Assembly: GCF_001401755.1 (NCBI RefSeq)
Contig: NZ_KQ474104.1
Location: 179,885-243,884, forward strand
Length of the DNA: 64,000 nt
Reading direction: 5' to 3'
Source of the DNA: Aquimarina longa SW024
GTDB lineage: Bacteria > Bacteroidota > Bacteroidia > Flavobacteriales > Flavobacteriaceae
Shown here piece after piece: positions 20,394 to 29,559 of the stretch. Position numbers and translations under genes: made by a program. The first letter of the stretch is position 1. Every line of letters begins with the position of its first letter. The notes beneath the pieces are model-generated. The model did no database searches. It was not told the origin of the DNA and saw only the letters and a list, made by a program, of their open reading frames with translations.

Positions 20394-21239
20394 ATGCCAA
20401 AAACAAAGCAATTAGAAGATTTTGTAACACAAGTTCGTAGAGATATCCTACGTCAGGTACATAAAGTAAATTCAGGGCACCCCGGAGGTTCTCTAGGATG
20501 CGCCGAATTTTTTGTCGCGTTATACCAAGAAATTCTAGAAAGAAAAGATGGTTTCGATATGGATGGTATTGATGAAGATCTTTTTTTCTTATCTAACGGT
20601 CATATCTCTCCAGTTTACTATAGTGTGTTGGCTCGTAGTGGATATTTTCCGGTAGAAGAATTAAACACATTTAGACTTATTAACAGCAGATTACAAGGTC
20701 ACCCTACTACTCACGAGGGACTTCCTGGTATTCGTATTGCTTCTGGATCTTTAGGTCAAGGAATGTCTGTTGCTCTAGGTGCTGCACAAGCAAAAAAACT
20801 TAACAAAGATCCACATCTGGTATACAGTCTACATGGTGATGGAGAACTTCAAGAAGGTCAAAATTGGGAAGCTATAATGTATGCTTCTGCAAAAAAGGTA
20901 GATAATATTATCGCTACTATAGATCTTAATGGTAAGCAAATAGATGGTGCTACAGATGATGTTCTTGCCATGGGTAGTTTAAAAGCTAAGTTTGAAGCTT
21001 TTGGATGGGATGTTATGGAAATTGAAGAAGGTAATAACATTACTGCTGTAATAGAAGGATTAAAAGAGGCAAAAAGCAGAACAGGAAAAGGAAAACCTGT
21101 TTGTATATTAATGCACACCGTAATGGGTAATGGTATTGATTTTATGATGCATACTCATGCTTGGCATGGAAAAGCTCCTAATGATGAACAATTAGCAATA
21201 GGACTAGAACAAAATCCTGAAACCTTAGGTGATTATTAA
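20394..21239 (+). CDS. transketolase, N-terminal subunit
   Basis: The frame opens at 20343, but ATG at 20394 (MPKTKQLEDF) gives the normal N-terminus and 281 residues. It is the thiamine-diphosphate-binding half of a split transketolase. HKVNSGHPGGSLGCAEF is the N-terminal signature, and GDGELQEGQNWEA...DLNGKQIDG is the GDG...N cofactor motif. The C-terminal half is encoded 20 bases downstream, and the two polypeptides form the active enzyme of the non-oxidative pentose phosphate pathway. A split enzyme is normal in many bacteria and is not a frameshift. Confidence 0.94.
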   Translation: MPKTKQLEDFVTQVRRDILRQVHKVNSGHPGGSLGCAEFFVALYQEILERKDGFDMDGIDEDLFFLSNGHISPVYYSVLARSGYFPVEELNTFRLINSRLQGHPTTHEGLPGIRIASGSLGQGMSVALGAAQAKKLNKDPHLVYSLHGDGELQEGQNWEAIMYASAKKVDNIIATIDLNGKQIDGATDDVLAMGSLKAKFEAFGWDVMEIEEGNNITAVIEGLKEAKSRTGKGKPVCILMHTVMGNGIDFMMHTHAWHGKAPNDEQLAIGLEQNPETLGDY

Positions 21240-21259
21240 TATACCAAATTAAAAAGAAA

Positions 21260-22216
21260 ATGAAAAAATATATAGATACAGGAAAAAAAGATACTCGTTC
21301 AGGTTTTGGTGCAGGTCTAGAAGAATTAGGTAAAACCAATGAGAATGTTGTAGCATTATGTGCTGATTTAATTGGTTCTTTAAAAATGGATGCTTTTATA
21401 GCTAATCACCCTGAGCGTTTTTTCCAAATAGGTATTGCAGAAGCTAATATGATGGGAATTGCAGCTGGATTAACTATCGGAGGTAAAATACCTTTTACAG
21501 GAACATTTGCAAACTTCTCTACAGGACGTGTTTATGACCAAATCAGACAGTCTATTGCTTATAGTGATAAAAATGTAAAAATCTGTGCTTCACATGCAGG
21601 ACTAACATTAGGAGAAGACGGTGCTACGCATCAAATTCTTGAAGATATAGGTCTTATGAAAATGTTACCAGGAATGACTGTAATCAATACTTGTGATTAT
21701 AACCAAACTAAAGCAGCTACGATTGCTATCGCAGAACATGAGGGACCTGTATACCTGCGCTTCGGTAGACCAAAAGTAGCTAATTTTACTGCAGAAGATC
21801 AAAAGTTCGAAATAGGAAAAGCTGTTCTTTTACAAGAAGGTACTGATATAACTATCGTTGCTACTGGTCATTTGGTATGGGAAGCTTTACAGGCTGCAAA
21901 AGCGCTACAAGAACAAGGAATCAGCGCTGAAGTTATCAATATACATACTATAAAACCACTAGATGATGAGGCTATTATAGCTTCTGTAAAGAAAACACGA
22001 TGTATTGTTACTGCAGAGGAACATAATTTCTTAGGTGGTCTAGGAGAAAGTGTTTCTAGAGTTTTAGCTCAACATTATCCTGTTCCTCAAGAATTTATTG
22101 CAACAAAGGATACTTTTGGAGAAAGTGGAACTCCAGATCAACTTATGGAAAAGTACGGTTTAAATGCCGAATCTATTACTAAAGCTGCACAAAATGTAAT
22201 TAAGAGAAAACAATAA
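21260..22216 (+). CDS. transketolase, C-terminal subunit
   Basis: The 318-residue protein contains the pyrimidine-binding domain, with the cofactor-activating Glu in FQIGIAEANMMGIAAGL and HAGLTLGEDGATHQ following. The C-terminal transketolase domain includes ATGHLVWEALQAAKAL and TAEEHNFLGGLGESV. It is the partner of the gene immediately upstream. A strong terminator follows the stop, so the two genes form a closed operon. Confidence 0.94.
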   Translation: MKKYIDTGKKDTRSGFGAGLEELGKTNENVVALCADLIGSLKMDAFIANHPERFFQIGIAEANMMGIAAGLTIGGKIPFTGTFANFSTGRVYDQIRQSIAYSDKNVKICASHAGLTLGEDGATHQILEDIGLMKMLPGMTVINTCDYNQTKAATIAIAEHEGPVYLRFGRPKVANFTAEDQKFEIGKAVLLQEGTDITIVATGHLVWEALQAAKALQEQGISAEVINIHTIKPLDDEAIIASVKKTRCIVTAEEHNFLGGLGESVSRVLAQHYPVPQEFIATKDTFGESGTPDQLMEKYGLNAESITKAAQNVIKRKQ

Positions 22217-22238
22217 ACCTCTCATACATAATAACAAC

Positions 22239-22276
22239 AAAGCCTTCTAAATTAATTTAGAAGGCTTTTATTTTTA
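22239..22276 (+). terminator. terminator of the transketolase operon
   Basis: A perfect 30-base palindrome spans 22239-22268 (AAAGCCTTCTAAATT and its complement), followed by a T-rich run. It may also end transcription of the convergent FKBP lipoprotein gene. Confidence 0.85.
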
Positions 22277-22323
22277 TTTTTCTACAAGTTAATATCTAGT
22301 TAGTTAGTCATAAAGTAATATAA

Positions 22324-23295
22324 CTATTCATTTTTTAAATCTCTATCATCAAAATCCAAATGATTCTTTATACCATCATTATCATCATCATAGAATGTAA
22401 TTTCATCTAATGTAATCACTCCATCCCCATTAAGGTCTTTAACTGTTATTTCATCTTTAGTTAATGTACCATCCTTATCATCATCACTATCTGCATAATT
22501 TGGAGTTTTATCGCCATCCGTATCATCATCAAGATCAAAAACCACACCGTCTCCGTCTAAATCCTCTAAATAAGATGGTATCCCGTCACCGTCATGATCC
22601 GCTTGTTTTGCATTATACAATTGTATATTAAAAATCAAAGGAGAATATGCAGGAATATTAGGTTGATTAGTTGCATTAAAATATGCTAATCCCGAAGGCA
22701 TAAACACTACCAACCTACCAAATCCAGTGTATGTAGTAGAACCATCATTATTAGGCATAGGATTAGGGTCAGTTGCCCCTTTAAAATCTACTACCGCTTC
22801 TCTAAATCCATCTACAACAGATGCTAAATCAAACCAAACAGGAGTAATTGCACTATCAAATACTTTAGTACTTTTACTATACAGCAACTCTCCTTTATAT
22901 GTAGTATAAGCAAAATCTGCAAACGTCGGCTGAGACTTTCCTTCTCCTTTATCTAAATTTAAAATATACAATATATATTCTACGTCATTTTTTGTTACTT
23001 TTTTTGTAGTTAAAAGGCTAGAATTAAAAATTGCTTCTTTACTACTATTATCACCTGCTATTGTATCGAATTTTACTATCTGATATTCTACAACAGCATC
23101 ATTATTAACATCTACATCTTCTGGAGTATAAAAATGTGTTTTAAGGTAGTCTTGTAACAACTTATCATCTGCTATTTGTTGCTCTCCTCTATCTCTTGGA
23201 GGAGTAACTGTTGCACCTCCATCATCATCTTTTTTACAACTATATAAAGCCAATACAACTAACACAATAGCACAACTATATTTTATCACATTCAT
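22324..23295 (-). CDS. FKBP-type lipoprotein with C-terminal calcium-binding repeats
   Basis: The 323-residue protein has a lipoprotein signal with Cys20 (VLALYSCKKD). Residues about 60-215 form an FKBP-type prolyl isomerase domain, recognised from FGRLVVFMPSGLAYF and IPAYSPLIFNIQLYNA. The last 100 residues are a series of Asp-rich calcium-binding loops of the thrombospondin-3/EF-hand kind (DHDGDGIPSYLED, DLNGDGVITLDE, DDDNDGIKNHLDFDD). It is probably anchored in the outer membrane and helps fold exported proteins in a calcium-dependent form. Several canonical FKBP active-site aromatics are not obvious, so catalytic activity is uncertain. Confidence 0.85.
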   Translation of the reverse strand: MNVIKYSCAIVLVVLALYSCKKDDDGGATVTPPRDRGEQQIADDKLLQDYLKTHFYTPEDVDVNNDAVVEYQIVKFDTIAGDNSSKEAIFNSSLLTTKKVTKNDVEYILYILNLDKGEGKSQPTFADFAYTTYKGELLYSKSTKVFDSAITPVWFDLASVVDGFREAVVDFKGATDPNPMPNNDGSTTYTGFGRLVVFMPSGLAYFNATNQPNIPAYSPLIFNIQLYNAKQADHDGDGIPSYLEDLDGDGVVFDLDDDTDGDKTPNYADSDDDKDGTLTKDEITVKDLNGDGVITLDEITFYDDDNDGIKNHLDFDDRDLKNE

Positions 23296-23473
23296 CTATT
23301 TACTTTTTTTTAAAGGCGCAAGATACGATTTTCTTGTACTTTTGTTTCATCTGTTTATAGTTTTTATAATGTAGTATAAATAGAATTATACAAATACGTA
23401 CTGTAAACCTTATTCTTAATTTATTATTTTAGTTCATTTTATTATATAAATACAAACAAACTTAACATCCTTT

Positions 23474-23878
23474 ATGCGAGTCGATAAATACTTATGGTGC
23501 ATCCGATATTTTAAAACACGAAGCATTTCTACAAAAGCATGTAAAGATGGTAAAATCCGTGTTAATGGAGATCTTATCAAACCATCTAGGGAAATTTACC
23601 CTATGGATAAAATTACTGTTCGCAAAAATCAAATTAATTATGAACTTGTAGTACTTGACACACCTGATAATCGAATTGGAGCTAAGCTCGTCGATATATA
23701 TCGTAAAGACACCACTCCAAAAGAAGCGTTGCAAAAATTAGATCTTTTAAAATATTCTAAAGAGTATTATCGCAAAAAAGGTACAGGAAGACCTACTAAA
23801 AAAGATCGAAGAGATATTGATGATTGGTTTACAGAAGATACAGAAAAAGATAACAATACGGAAGATAACGAAGAATGA
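23474..23878 (+). CDS. S4-domain RNA-binding protein (Hsp15-like)
   Basis: The 134-residue protein begins with an S4 RNA-binding domain (MRVDKYLWCIRYFKTRS...KDGKIRVNGDLIKPS), as in ribosome-associated heat-shock protein Hsp15. Hsp15 rescues stalled 50S subunits that carry a nascent chain. A charged C-terminal tail ends with an Asp/Glu/Asn-rich run. The stop overlaps the start of the next gene (ATGA at 23875-23878), which indicates translational coupling. Confidence 0.88.
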   Translation: MRVDKYLWCIRYFKTRSISTKACKDGKIRVNGDLIKPSREIYPMDKITVRKNQINYELVVLDTPDNRIGAKLVDIYRKDTTPKEALQKLDLLKYSKEYYRKKGTGRPTKKDRRDIDDWFTEDTEKDNNTEDNEE

Positions 23879-24459
23879 AATTAGATAAAAAGTATTGGAA
23901 AAACCGATACCATGATAAACAAACAAGATGGGATATTGGCTTTGCTTCGCCTCCTCTAATTACTTATTTTGATCAATTAATAAATTATAACACTAAAATC
24001 CTTATACCTGGTTGTGGAAATGCCTATGAAGCAGAATATCTATTCAGAAAAGGGTTTAAAAATGTCTATATATTAGATCATGTAGAAGATGTATTACTAA
24101 ACTTTAAAAAACGATGCCCTGAGTTTCCTTCTGATAATCTAATCTGTGATGACTTTTTTAAACATACCAATACATTTGACTTAATTATAGAACAGACTTT
24201 TTTCTGTGCTATACCTCCTGAACAAAGAGAAGAATATGTCCAAAAAATGGCAGCTCTTCTTTCTTCTAAAGGAAAAATAGTTGGTCTTTTATTTGATACT
24301 AAGTTTAATCATAAAGGACCTCCCTTTGGTGGTCGTAAAAAAGAATATGAGTTATTGTTTTCAAACTATTTTACTATAAAAACACTAGAAAACTGTTATA
24401 ATTCTATAGATCCACGCATGGGTAACGAACTCTTTTTTATATTTGAAAAACAATATTAA
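23875..24459 (+). CDS. TPMT-family SAM-dependent methyltransferase
   Basis: The 194-residue protein starts with WKNRYHDKQTRWDIGFASPP, the thiopurine-methyltransferase family signature. The SAM-binding motif I is KILIPGCGNAYEAEYL. IIEQTFFCAIPPEQREEYV and KGPPFGGRKKEYELLF are further family blocks. Bacterial members methylate small thiol, tellurite/selenite or halide substrates; the substrate here is not determinable. It overlaps the S4 gene by 4 bases. Confidence 0.87.
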   Translation: MKLDKKYWKNRYHDKQTRWDIGFASPPLITYFDQLINYNTKILIPGCGNAYEAEYLFRKGFKNVYILDHVEDVLLNFKKRCPEFPSDNLICDDFFKHTNTFDLIIEQTFFCAIPPEQREEYVQKMAALLSSKGKIVGLLFDTKFNHKGPPFGGRKKEYELLFSNYFTIKTLENCYNSIDPRMGNELFFIFEKQY

Positions 24460-24504
24460 TTTACCTCTGTCGTCACAAAAAACACTTATTAATAAATTAC
24501 ACAC

Positions 24505-25005
24505 ATGCAAACTAATCATAATATAATCCTTACACACCAACAAATACAACATAAAATAAGACGTATTGCGTATCAGATTTATGAGACTAACATTAATGAA
24601 AGAGAGATTATAATTGCAGGAATTGCTGAAAACGGATATATATTCGCTCAGCGATTAAAAACTATTTTAGAAGGGATTTCTGATTTACAAGTAATTTTAT
24701 GTGAGGTAACTATGAATAAGAAATCTCCACATAATACTGTAAAAACCTCTATAACACCAGATAAATACAAAAATAAACCTATAATTCTTGCAGACGATGT
24801 ACTCAATTCAGGAACTGCTCTTATCTATGGTGTAAAGCATTTTCTTGATGTTCCATTAACCAGATTTAAAACAGCCGTTTTAGTCAATCGAAATCATAAA
24901 AAATATCCTATTAAAGCTGATTTTAAAGGGATTTCTCTATCTACTTCCTTACATGAGCATATTGTTGTAAAATTCGGAGAGGAGGATATTGCTATTTTAA
25001 AATAG
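24505..25005 (+). CDS. phosphoribosyltransferase-family protein (PyrR-like)
   Basis: The 166-residue protein has a type I phosphoribosyltransferase fold. The PRPP loop reads PIILADDVLNSGTALIYG, and ILCEVTMNKKSPHN lies before it. The size and the C-terminal KADFKGISLSTSLHEHIVV segment resemble PyrR-type proteins. There is no pyrimidine gene nearby, so the nucleobase substrate or regulatory role is open. The stop overlaps the convergent shikimate kinase gene by 9 bases. Confidence 0.82.
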   Translation: MQTNHNIILTHQQIQHKIRRIAYQIYETNINEREIIIAGIAENGYIFAQRLKTILEGISDLQVILCEVTMNKKSPHNTVKTSITPDKYKNKPIILADDVLNSGTALIYGVKHFLDVPLTRFKTAVLVNRNHKKYPIKADFKGISLSTSLHEHIVVKFGEEDIAILK

Positions 25006-25518
25006 CGCAACCTTACACTCTTCTACTATTTGTGCTACATTTTTCTGATCTGTGGTCACCTTATAATCTGCCTGATTGTAATAAAAAGAACGTTCAAAAA
25101 GGTGTTTCCTAATAAAATCTTTAAGCTGATCTAATGTCTCTAGATGTGCTATTAATGGTCGTTTATCACGTTCTGTAAACAATCTTTTTGTTAGCTCTTC
25201 TAATGAGGTTTGTAAATATACACTTTTTACAGTTTCTTTATTTGTTATGATTTCTATATTTCCAGCAAAACAAGGCGTACCTCCTCCAAGAGAAATAATC
25301 GTATTTTGATGACTTTCTAAAACCTCTTTTAGGTATAAAGATTCCTTTTTCCTAAAATATATCTCTCCTTGGTCTTTAAAAATCTTAGAAATAGATTTTT
25401 TTTCTTGATTTTCTATATAATCATCTAAATCTAGATAGTTCAACTTTAAACTACTCGATAAACCACTACCTAACAGAGATTTACCACTCCCCATATATCC
25501 TATTAATACTATATTCAT
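24997..25518 (-). CDS. aroK: shikimate kinase
   Basis: The 173-residue enzyme phosphorylates shikimate at the 3-hydroxyl in aromatic amino-acid synthesis. Walker A is GYMGSGKSLLGSGLS, LDLDDYIE carries the shikimate-binding Asp, GGGTPCF is the conserved glycine triplet, and RDKRPLI is the lid arginine segment. Length is typical. It is transcribed leftward as a single gene. Confidence 0.95.
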   Translation of the reverse strand: MNIVLIGYMGSGKSLLGSGLSSSLKLNYLDLDDYIENQEKKSISKIFKDQGEIYFRKKESLYLKEVLESHQNTIISLGGGTPCFAGNIEIITNKETVKSVYLQTSLEELTKRLFTERDKRPLIAHLETLDQLKDFIRKHLFERSFYYNQADYKVTTDQKNVAQIVEECKVALF

Positions 25519-25593
25519 GTTGTCTAAATTAAGTAGATTTTGATAAAAAAACGCGTCATTTAAAATAAATTATAAAAATATATCAATTTCTTC

Positions 25594-25623
25594 TTGAAAA
25601 ATAAATTAATGATAGTATATTTG
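25594..25623 (+). promoter_or_regulatory. Bacteroidota promoter of the tRNA-Lys/Leu unit
   Basis: TTG at 25594-25596 is followed after 19 bases by TATATTTG (25616-25623). This matches the TTG-N19-TAnnTTTG sigma-ABfr promoter. It lies 28 bases before the first tRNA. Confidence 0.7.
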
Positions 25624-25650
25624 CACCCGCATTCAAGGAAAAGAATGTAT

Positions 25651-25723
25651 GACCTGGTAGCTCAGTTGGTAGAGCATCTCCCTTTTAAGGAGAGGGTCCT
25701 GGGTTCGAGCCCCAGCCCGGTCA
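25651..25723 (+). tRNA. tRNA-Lys (TTT), copy 1
   Basis: The 73-base gene folds as a full cloverleaf with anticodon loop CTTTTAA (anticodon TTT). All stems pair except position 5-68 in the acceptor, which is T opposite C. CCA is not encoded. It is identical to the second copy at 25797. Confidence 0.95.
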
Positions 25724-25796
25724 CTAAAAAAAATATGATTTATATTTTAAGTCTTATTTTTGGCTCATATAAATATTTGATAATAGAATTATCTAT

Positions 25797-25869
25797 GACC
25801 TGGTAGCTCAGTTGGTAGAGCATCTCCCTTTTAAGGAGAGGGTCCTGGGTTCGAGCCCCAGCCCGGTCA
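25797..25869 (+). tRNA. tRNA-Lys (TTT), copy 2
   Basis: This copy is identical over 73 bases to the one at 25651, including the T5-C68 acceptor mismatch. The 73-base spacer between copies is unrelated sequence. A hairpin terminator follows at once. Confidence 0.95.
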
Positions 25870-25871
25870 CT

Positions 25872-25907
25872 AAAAAGTATCGTAAATTATTACGATACTT
25901 TTTTAGT
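25872..25907 (+). terminator. terminator after the tRNA-Lys pair
   Basis: A 14-bp stem (25872-25885 with 25890-25903) encloses the loop ATTA and ends in a T-run. It separates the tRNA-Lys pair from tRNA-Leu. Confidence 0.8.
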
Positions 25908-25934
25908 TTTATGTTATATTGTAATATCGTTACC

Positions 25935-26018
25935 GCCCAGGTGCTGAAACTGGTAGACAGGCATGGTTGAGGGCCATGTGTCCATTAGGGCGTGCGGGTT
26001 CGAATCCCGCTCTGGGCA
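25935..26018 (+). tRNA. tRNA-Leu (GAG)
   Basis: The 84-base gene has a long variable arm, as class II tRNAs do. Anticodon stem CATGG/CCATG encloses TTGAGGG, giving anticodon GAG (codon CTC). The acceptor stem pairs fully with one G-T. CCA is not encoded. Confidence 0.95.
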
Positions 26019-26275
26019 CTTTTTATAATAACTATATAGTAGTAAATTTTATACATTAAAGTATTATTAATTTCTAAACTATTTTATCTCCTTTATAATT
26101 ATCTATTTTCTTACTCAAAGTTCTAGAGCATACACGATATTTCAGATAATTTTTTACATTAAGATTTTTTTTGTTTCTTTCTCTATAATAAAGAAAAAAT
26201 CTTTATTTTATTTCTCTTAAAATAACTCAAAAGGTTTGCATAATTCTTTATTAACCAAAAAAATCTAAACAGCTA

Positions 26276-27718
26276 ATGAACAGCTTTTCATTATCACAAA
26301 AAATTGGACTTCTTTTAGGTCCGTTACTATTTATAATATTCATCAATTTCCCTGTCGAGTTAGTATCAAAAGAAGCTGATAAAGTAGTTGCTATTGCACT
26401 ATGGATGATTATTTGGTGGATAACAGAGGCTGTTTCTATTTCTGTAACAGCATTATTACCACTTGTTATATTTCCTTTAACAGGGATTATGGATATTAAA
26501 GAGGTATCTGCGAGTTATGGCAGCCCGATCATATTTCTTTTTTTTGGTGGTTTTATCATGGCATTAGCTTTAGAAAAAGTGAATTTACATAAACGGATTG
26601 CTCTAAATATTATTAAACTAACTGGTACAAGTCCTAACAAAATTATTCTCGGTTTTATGATATCAACAGCTTTTCTCAGTATGTGGATTAGTAATACCGC
26701 AAGTACTTTGGTTATGTTACCTATTGGTTTATCCGTGATACATTTATTGATAAATGACGAAGATGGGTTTACCAAAAAAGATAGGAATTTTGCATTAAGT
26801 ATTATGCTAGGGATTGCTTTTTCTGCAAATGTAGGAGGTATTGCTACAATCATTGGCACTCCTCCTAATTCTGTTTTAATAGGTTTATTAGAACGTGAAT
26901 ATCAAATAGAAATTTCATTTTTAAAATGGATGTCAGTAGGATTACCATTCTCTATTATAATGATCGCCGTCATCTACATCATTATGGTAAAAGTAATTTA
27001 CCCTAATCATTTACAATCTTTTAATGCATCAGAAAATGTAATTCAAAAAGAAATTGATTTATTAGGTTCTTTAAGAACTTCTGAAAGAAAAGTTATTGTC
27101 GTTTTTATTCTAGCTATTTTCTTTTGGATTTTTAGAACTCATATTAATAGCATATTTTCGAACTTTAGAATAACAGATACAGAAATTAGTATTTGGACAG
27201 CCATTATTCTATTTATAATTCCTGATAATTTTAAAAAAGGAACCTTCGTTTTAAAATGGGATGATACTTCTAAAATTGCATGGGGTATTTTAATTCTTTT
27301 TGGAGGTGGCTTAGCACTAGCTTCTGGTTTATCCAAAACTGGTTTAGTTGATCTTATTGCCACCAGTATAGCTTCGTATGAAAACATTAGTATTCTTGCA
27401 ATTGTTTCATTACTTATTCTTCTTATGCTTTTTATGACAGAATTAATGAGTAATGTTGCTTTAGTAGCAGTTTTAGCACCTGTAGTAGCTGGGATTGCCA
27501 TGGGGCTAAAAATCCCTATACTATATGCTCTCATTCCTGTAACGATGGCTTCGAGTTGTGCTTTTATGCTACCAATGGCTACTCCGCCTAATGCTATTGT
27601 TTTTTCTAGTGGTTATGTAAAAGTAAAAGATATGGTAAAAGCTGGTGTGTTTTTAAACCTTATTGCTGTAGGGTTATTAATCATATTATTCAATTATTTT
27701 ATTCCTTTAGTTTTTTAG
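26276..27718 (+). CDS. DASS-family sodium/anion symporter (SLC13-like)
   Basis: The 480-residue membrane protein has 11-12 predicted helices. The two SNT-type motifs are present: MWISNTASTLVMLP in the first half and TELMSNVALVAVLAP with MATPPNAIVF in the second half. These form the sodium and carboxylate sites of SLC13/VcINDY transporters, which import succinate, citrate or sulfate with Na+. The exact substrate cannot be read. It stands alone between the tRNAs and a small lipoprotein gene. Confidence 0.92.
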   Translation: MNSFSLSQKIGLLLGPLLFIIFINFPVELVSKEADKVVAIALWMIIWWITEAVSISVTALLPLVIFPLTGIMDIKEVSASYGSPIIFLFFGGFIMALALEKVNLHKRIALNIIKLTGTSPNKIILGFMISTAFLSMWISNTASTLVMLPIGLSVIHLLINDEDGFTKKDRNFALSIMLGIAFSANVGGIATIIGTPPNSVLIGLLEREYQIEISFLKWMSVGLPFSIIMIAVIYIIMVKVIYPNHLQSFNASENVIQKEIDLLGSLRTSERKVIVVFILAIFFWIFRTHINSIFSNFRITDTEISIWTAIILFIIPDNFKKGTFVLKWDDTSKIAWGILILFGGGLALASGLSKTGLVDLIATSIASYENISILAIVSLLILLMLFMTELMSNVALVAVLAPVVAGIAMGLKIPILYALIPVTMASSCAFMLPMATPPNAIVFSSGYVKVKDMVKAGVFLNLIAVGLLIILFNYFIPLVF

Positions 27719-27859
27719 TTTTTATTCTTTTTAAAATTTTATTCAAAATTAACTCAGCATACAAATATTTAACCTGTAATATCTACAACTATTTTTAGCA
27801 TTACTCATATTTATCTTCTATTTTTGAATTTCATATTTCTTTATATTATGATTAACTTT

Positions 27860-28321
27860 ATGCAAAAACAACTTATAACCTTGTTTTGTACTTTAGTACT
27901 TCTTTCTTGTAGCAAACAAAAAAACACCCCTAAGACAACTCCTATTCTTAAAAATACTAATCCACTAGAAGGAGCTTGGAAAATGGTTTATGGAGAGATT
28001 AAAGAAGGGGATTCTATCCAGATTAAAGATATGACTTCATCAGATTTTATAAAGATTATAGGTAAGGATCATTTTGCATTTTTTAATCAAGATCAAGTTA
28101 ATAATGATAATTTTTATGGAGGAGGGGGTATTTATACGTTAGATGGAGATACCTACACAGAGACATTACAATATTCTGCCGTAGAAGCTATTCGTAATCA
28201 TGAGTTTCCATTTACAATACAAATAAAAGGAGATACCCTTATCCAATATGGGTTAGAAGAGATAAAAAAAGCAAACATCAAACGCCATATCGTAGAAAAA
28301 TATGTTAAACTAAAGAAATAG
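27860..28321 (+). CDS. small lipoprotein, lipocalin-like
   Basis: ATG at 27860 gives MQKQLITLFCTLVLLSC, a lipoprotein signal with Cys17; the frame opens 36 bases earlier without a better start. The mature 137 residues include NPLEGAWKMVYGEIKEGD, GKDHFAFFN and GGGGIYTLDGDTYTE. That pattern is common in lipocalin-like or DUF4488-type Bacteroidota lipoproteins. Function is unknown. Confidence 0.7.
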   Translation: MQKQLITLFCTLVLLSCSKQKNTPKTTPILKNTNPLEGAWKMVYGEIKEGDSIQIKDMTSSDFIKIIGKDHFAFFNQDQVNNDNFYGGGGIYTLDGDTYTETLQYSAVEAIRNHEFPFTIQIKGDTLIQYGLEEIKKANIKRHIVEKYVKLKK

Positions 28322-28650
28322 AACTCAATGATTACTATGTTTTAGCATATATTGCTATAGAATATTCTTTCTGTTTAAATAAGGCGATATACATATAAAT
28401 CTCTTATACTCTCTTGTTACTTTTTATTATACGTTCGTATACTATCCTTTTTTTTTAATTATTCTTAAGTTAAAAACTTTATAAAAAATCATCAGATTAA
28501 TTAAGCATAAGAAAATTGTTTTTCAACATCATAGCAAACAAATTCTTTAAAAAATATATATTTTTAACAATAAATATCATTATTTTAACATTTACAGAAA
28601 AGGTATTCATTTTCTTTTACTTAGTTTTGTTTAACAATTTATCTAAAAAG
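28322..28650. other. upstream region of the carotenoid operon
   Basis: An AT-rich 330-bp stretch in which TAGTTTTG (28622-28629) is a possible -7 promoter element shortly before the GTG start. TTTAACAAT occurs twice (near 28565 and 28631), which could be an operator for the MerR-type regulator. Both readings are tentative. Confidence 0.35.
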
Positions 28651-29550
28651 GTGAACAATATTAAACAAACATTTAGTATAAAAGATTTAGAAAATCTTTG
28701 TGGTGTAAAAGCGCACACGATTAGGATATGGGAAAAAAGGTATGAATTGCTTTCTCCTGACCGCACAGAAACGAATATTAGGACTTATAATCTAAAAAGC
28801 CTCCAAAAATTACTTAATGTTACATATTTGGTAAATAGCGGTTATAAGATCTCTAGAATTTCTAAATTAGACCCATATGAAATCAATGAGTATGTAAGAA
28901 GTATTGTATCTGATAGTAGTACTAAAAGTCAATCTATCAATTCTTTTAAAATTGCAATGCTTAATTATGACTTAGAATTATTTCTAAAAACCTATGAGCA
29001 ATTAGAAAAAAGAAGGAATTTTAGAGAAATATTTATTGATGTTTTTATCCCATTATTACAGGAAATAGGGTTGTTATGGCAAACAGATACTATTAATCCA
29101 TCACACGAACATTTTATCTCTAATTTGATTAAGCAGAAAGTATTGCTTAACATTGAAAAGCTTCAATATTCTAAACCTACTAAAAAAGAAAAAGCATTCA
29201 TTTTATTTCTTCCAGAAAATGAAATACACGAATTAGGGTTATTGTATATCAATTATGAAATACTATTACATGGTTATAAGGCTATTTATCTAGGATCTAG
29301 TATTCCATTAGATAGTTTATCTGACACCCTTTCGTTTCATGATAAAACTATATTTGTTTCTTATTTCACAATCAGGCCGGAGACAGCCAATATCAAGAAA
29401 TATCTACAAGAGTTTGACACTATTGTATGTAAAGATAGGGTTAGTGAGTTTTGGATTCTTGGTAAACAAATTATAAATATATCTAACAATAATCTACATC
29501 CAAATCACCGTTATTTTAAATCAATTAACTCACTGATTTCAGAACTTTAA
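28651..29550 (+). CDS. MerR-type regulator with B12-binding domain (CarH/LitR-like)
   Basis: The frame opens at 28516, but its first 45 residues are a low-complexity hydrophobic stretch. GTG at 28651 gives the family start (NNIKQTFSIKDLENLCG) and 299 residues. Residues 8-75 are a MerR helix-turn-helix. A helical B12-cap follows with LLWQTD...SHEHF (Trp and Glu-His of the cobalamin pocket). The C-terminal Rossmann-like domain contains EIHELG, matching the E/DxHxxG cobalt-binding motif. Proteins of this type use adenosylcobalamin to sense light and repress carotenoid genes in the dark. Its place directly before crtI, 10 bases away, supports that role here. Confidence 0.85.
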   Translation: MNNIKQTFSIKDLENLCGVKAHTIRIWEKRYELLSPDRTETNIRTYNLKSLQKLLNVTYLVNSGYKISRISKLDPYEINEYVRSIVSDSSTKSQSINSFKIAMLNYDLELFLKTYEQLEKRRNFREIFIDVFIPLLQEIGLLWQTDTINPSHEHFISNLIKQKVLLNIEKLQYSKPTKKEKAFILFLPENEIHELGLLYINYEILLHGYKAIYLGSSIPLDSLSDTLSFHDKTIFVSYFTIRPETANIKKYLQEFDTIVCKDRVSEFWILGKQIINISNNNLHPNHRYFKSINSLISEL

Positions 29551-29559
29551 CATATACTT

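Noticed and set aside
20343..22216. Transketolase split in two as a possible frameshift
   Set aside because: Both halves have normal ends and a 20-base spacer; the split form is a standard arrangement.
25594..25806. 70-codon open frame across the first tRNA-Lys
   Set aside because: Its translation reads through the tRNA and its spacer; it is a by-product of the tRNA sequence.
28516..28650. N-terminal extension of the MerR-type regulator
   Set aside because: The 45 residues are low-complexity hydrophobic sequence without family counterpart; GTG at 28651 gives the normal start.
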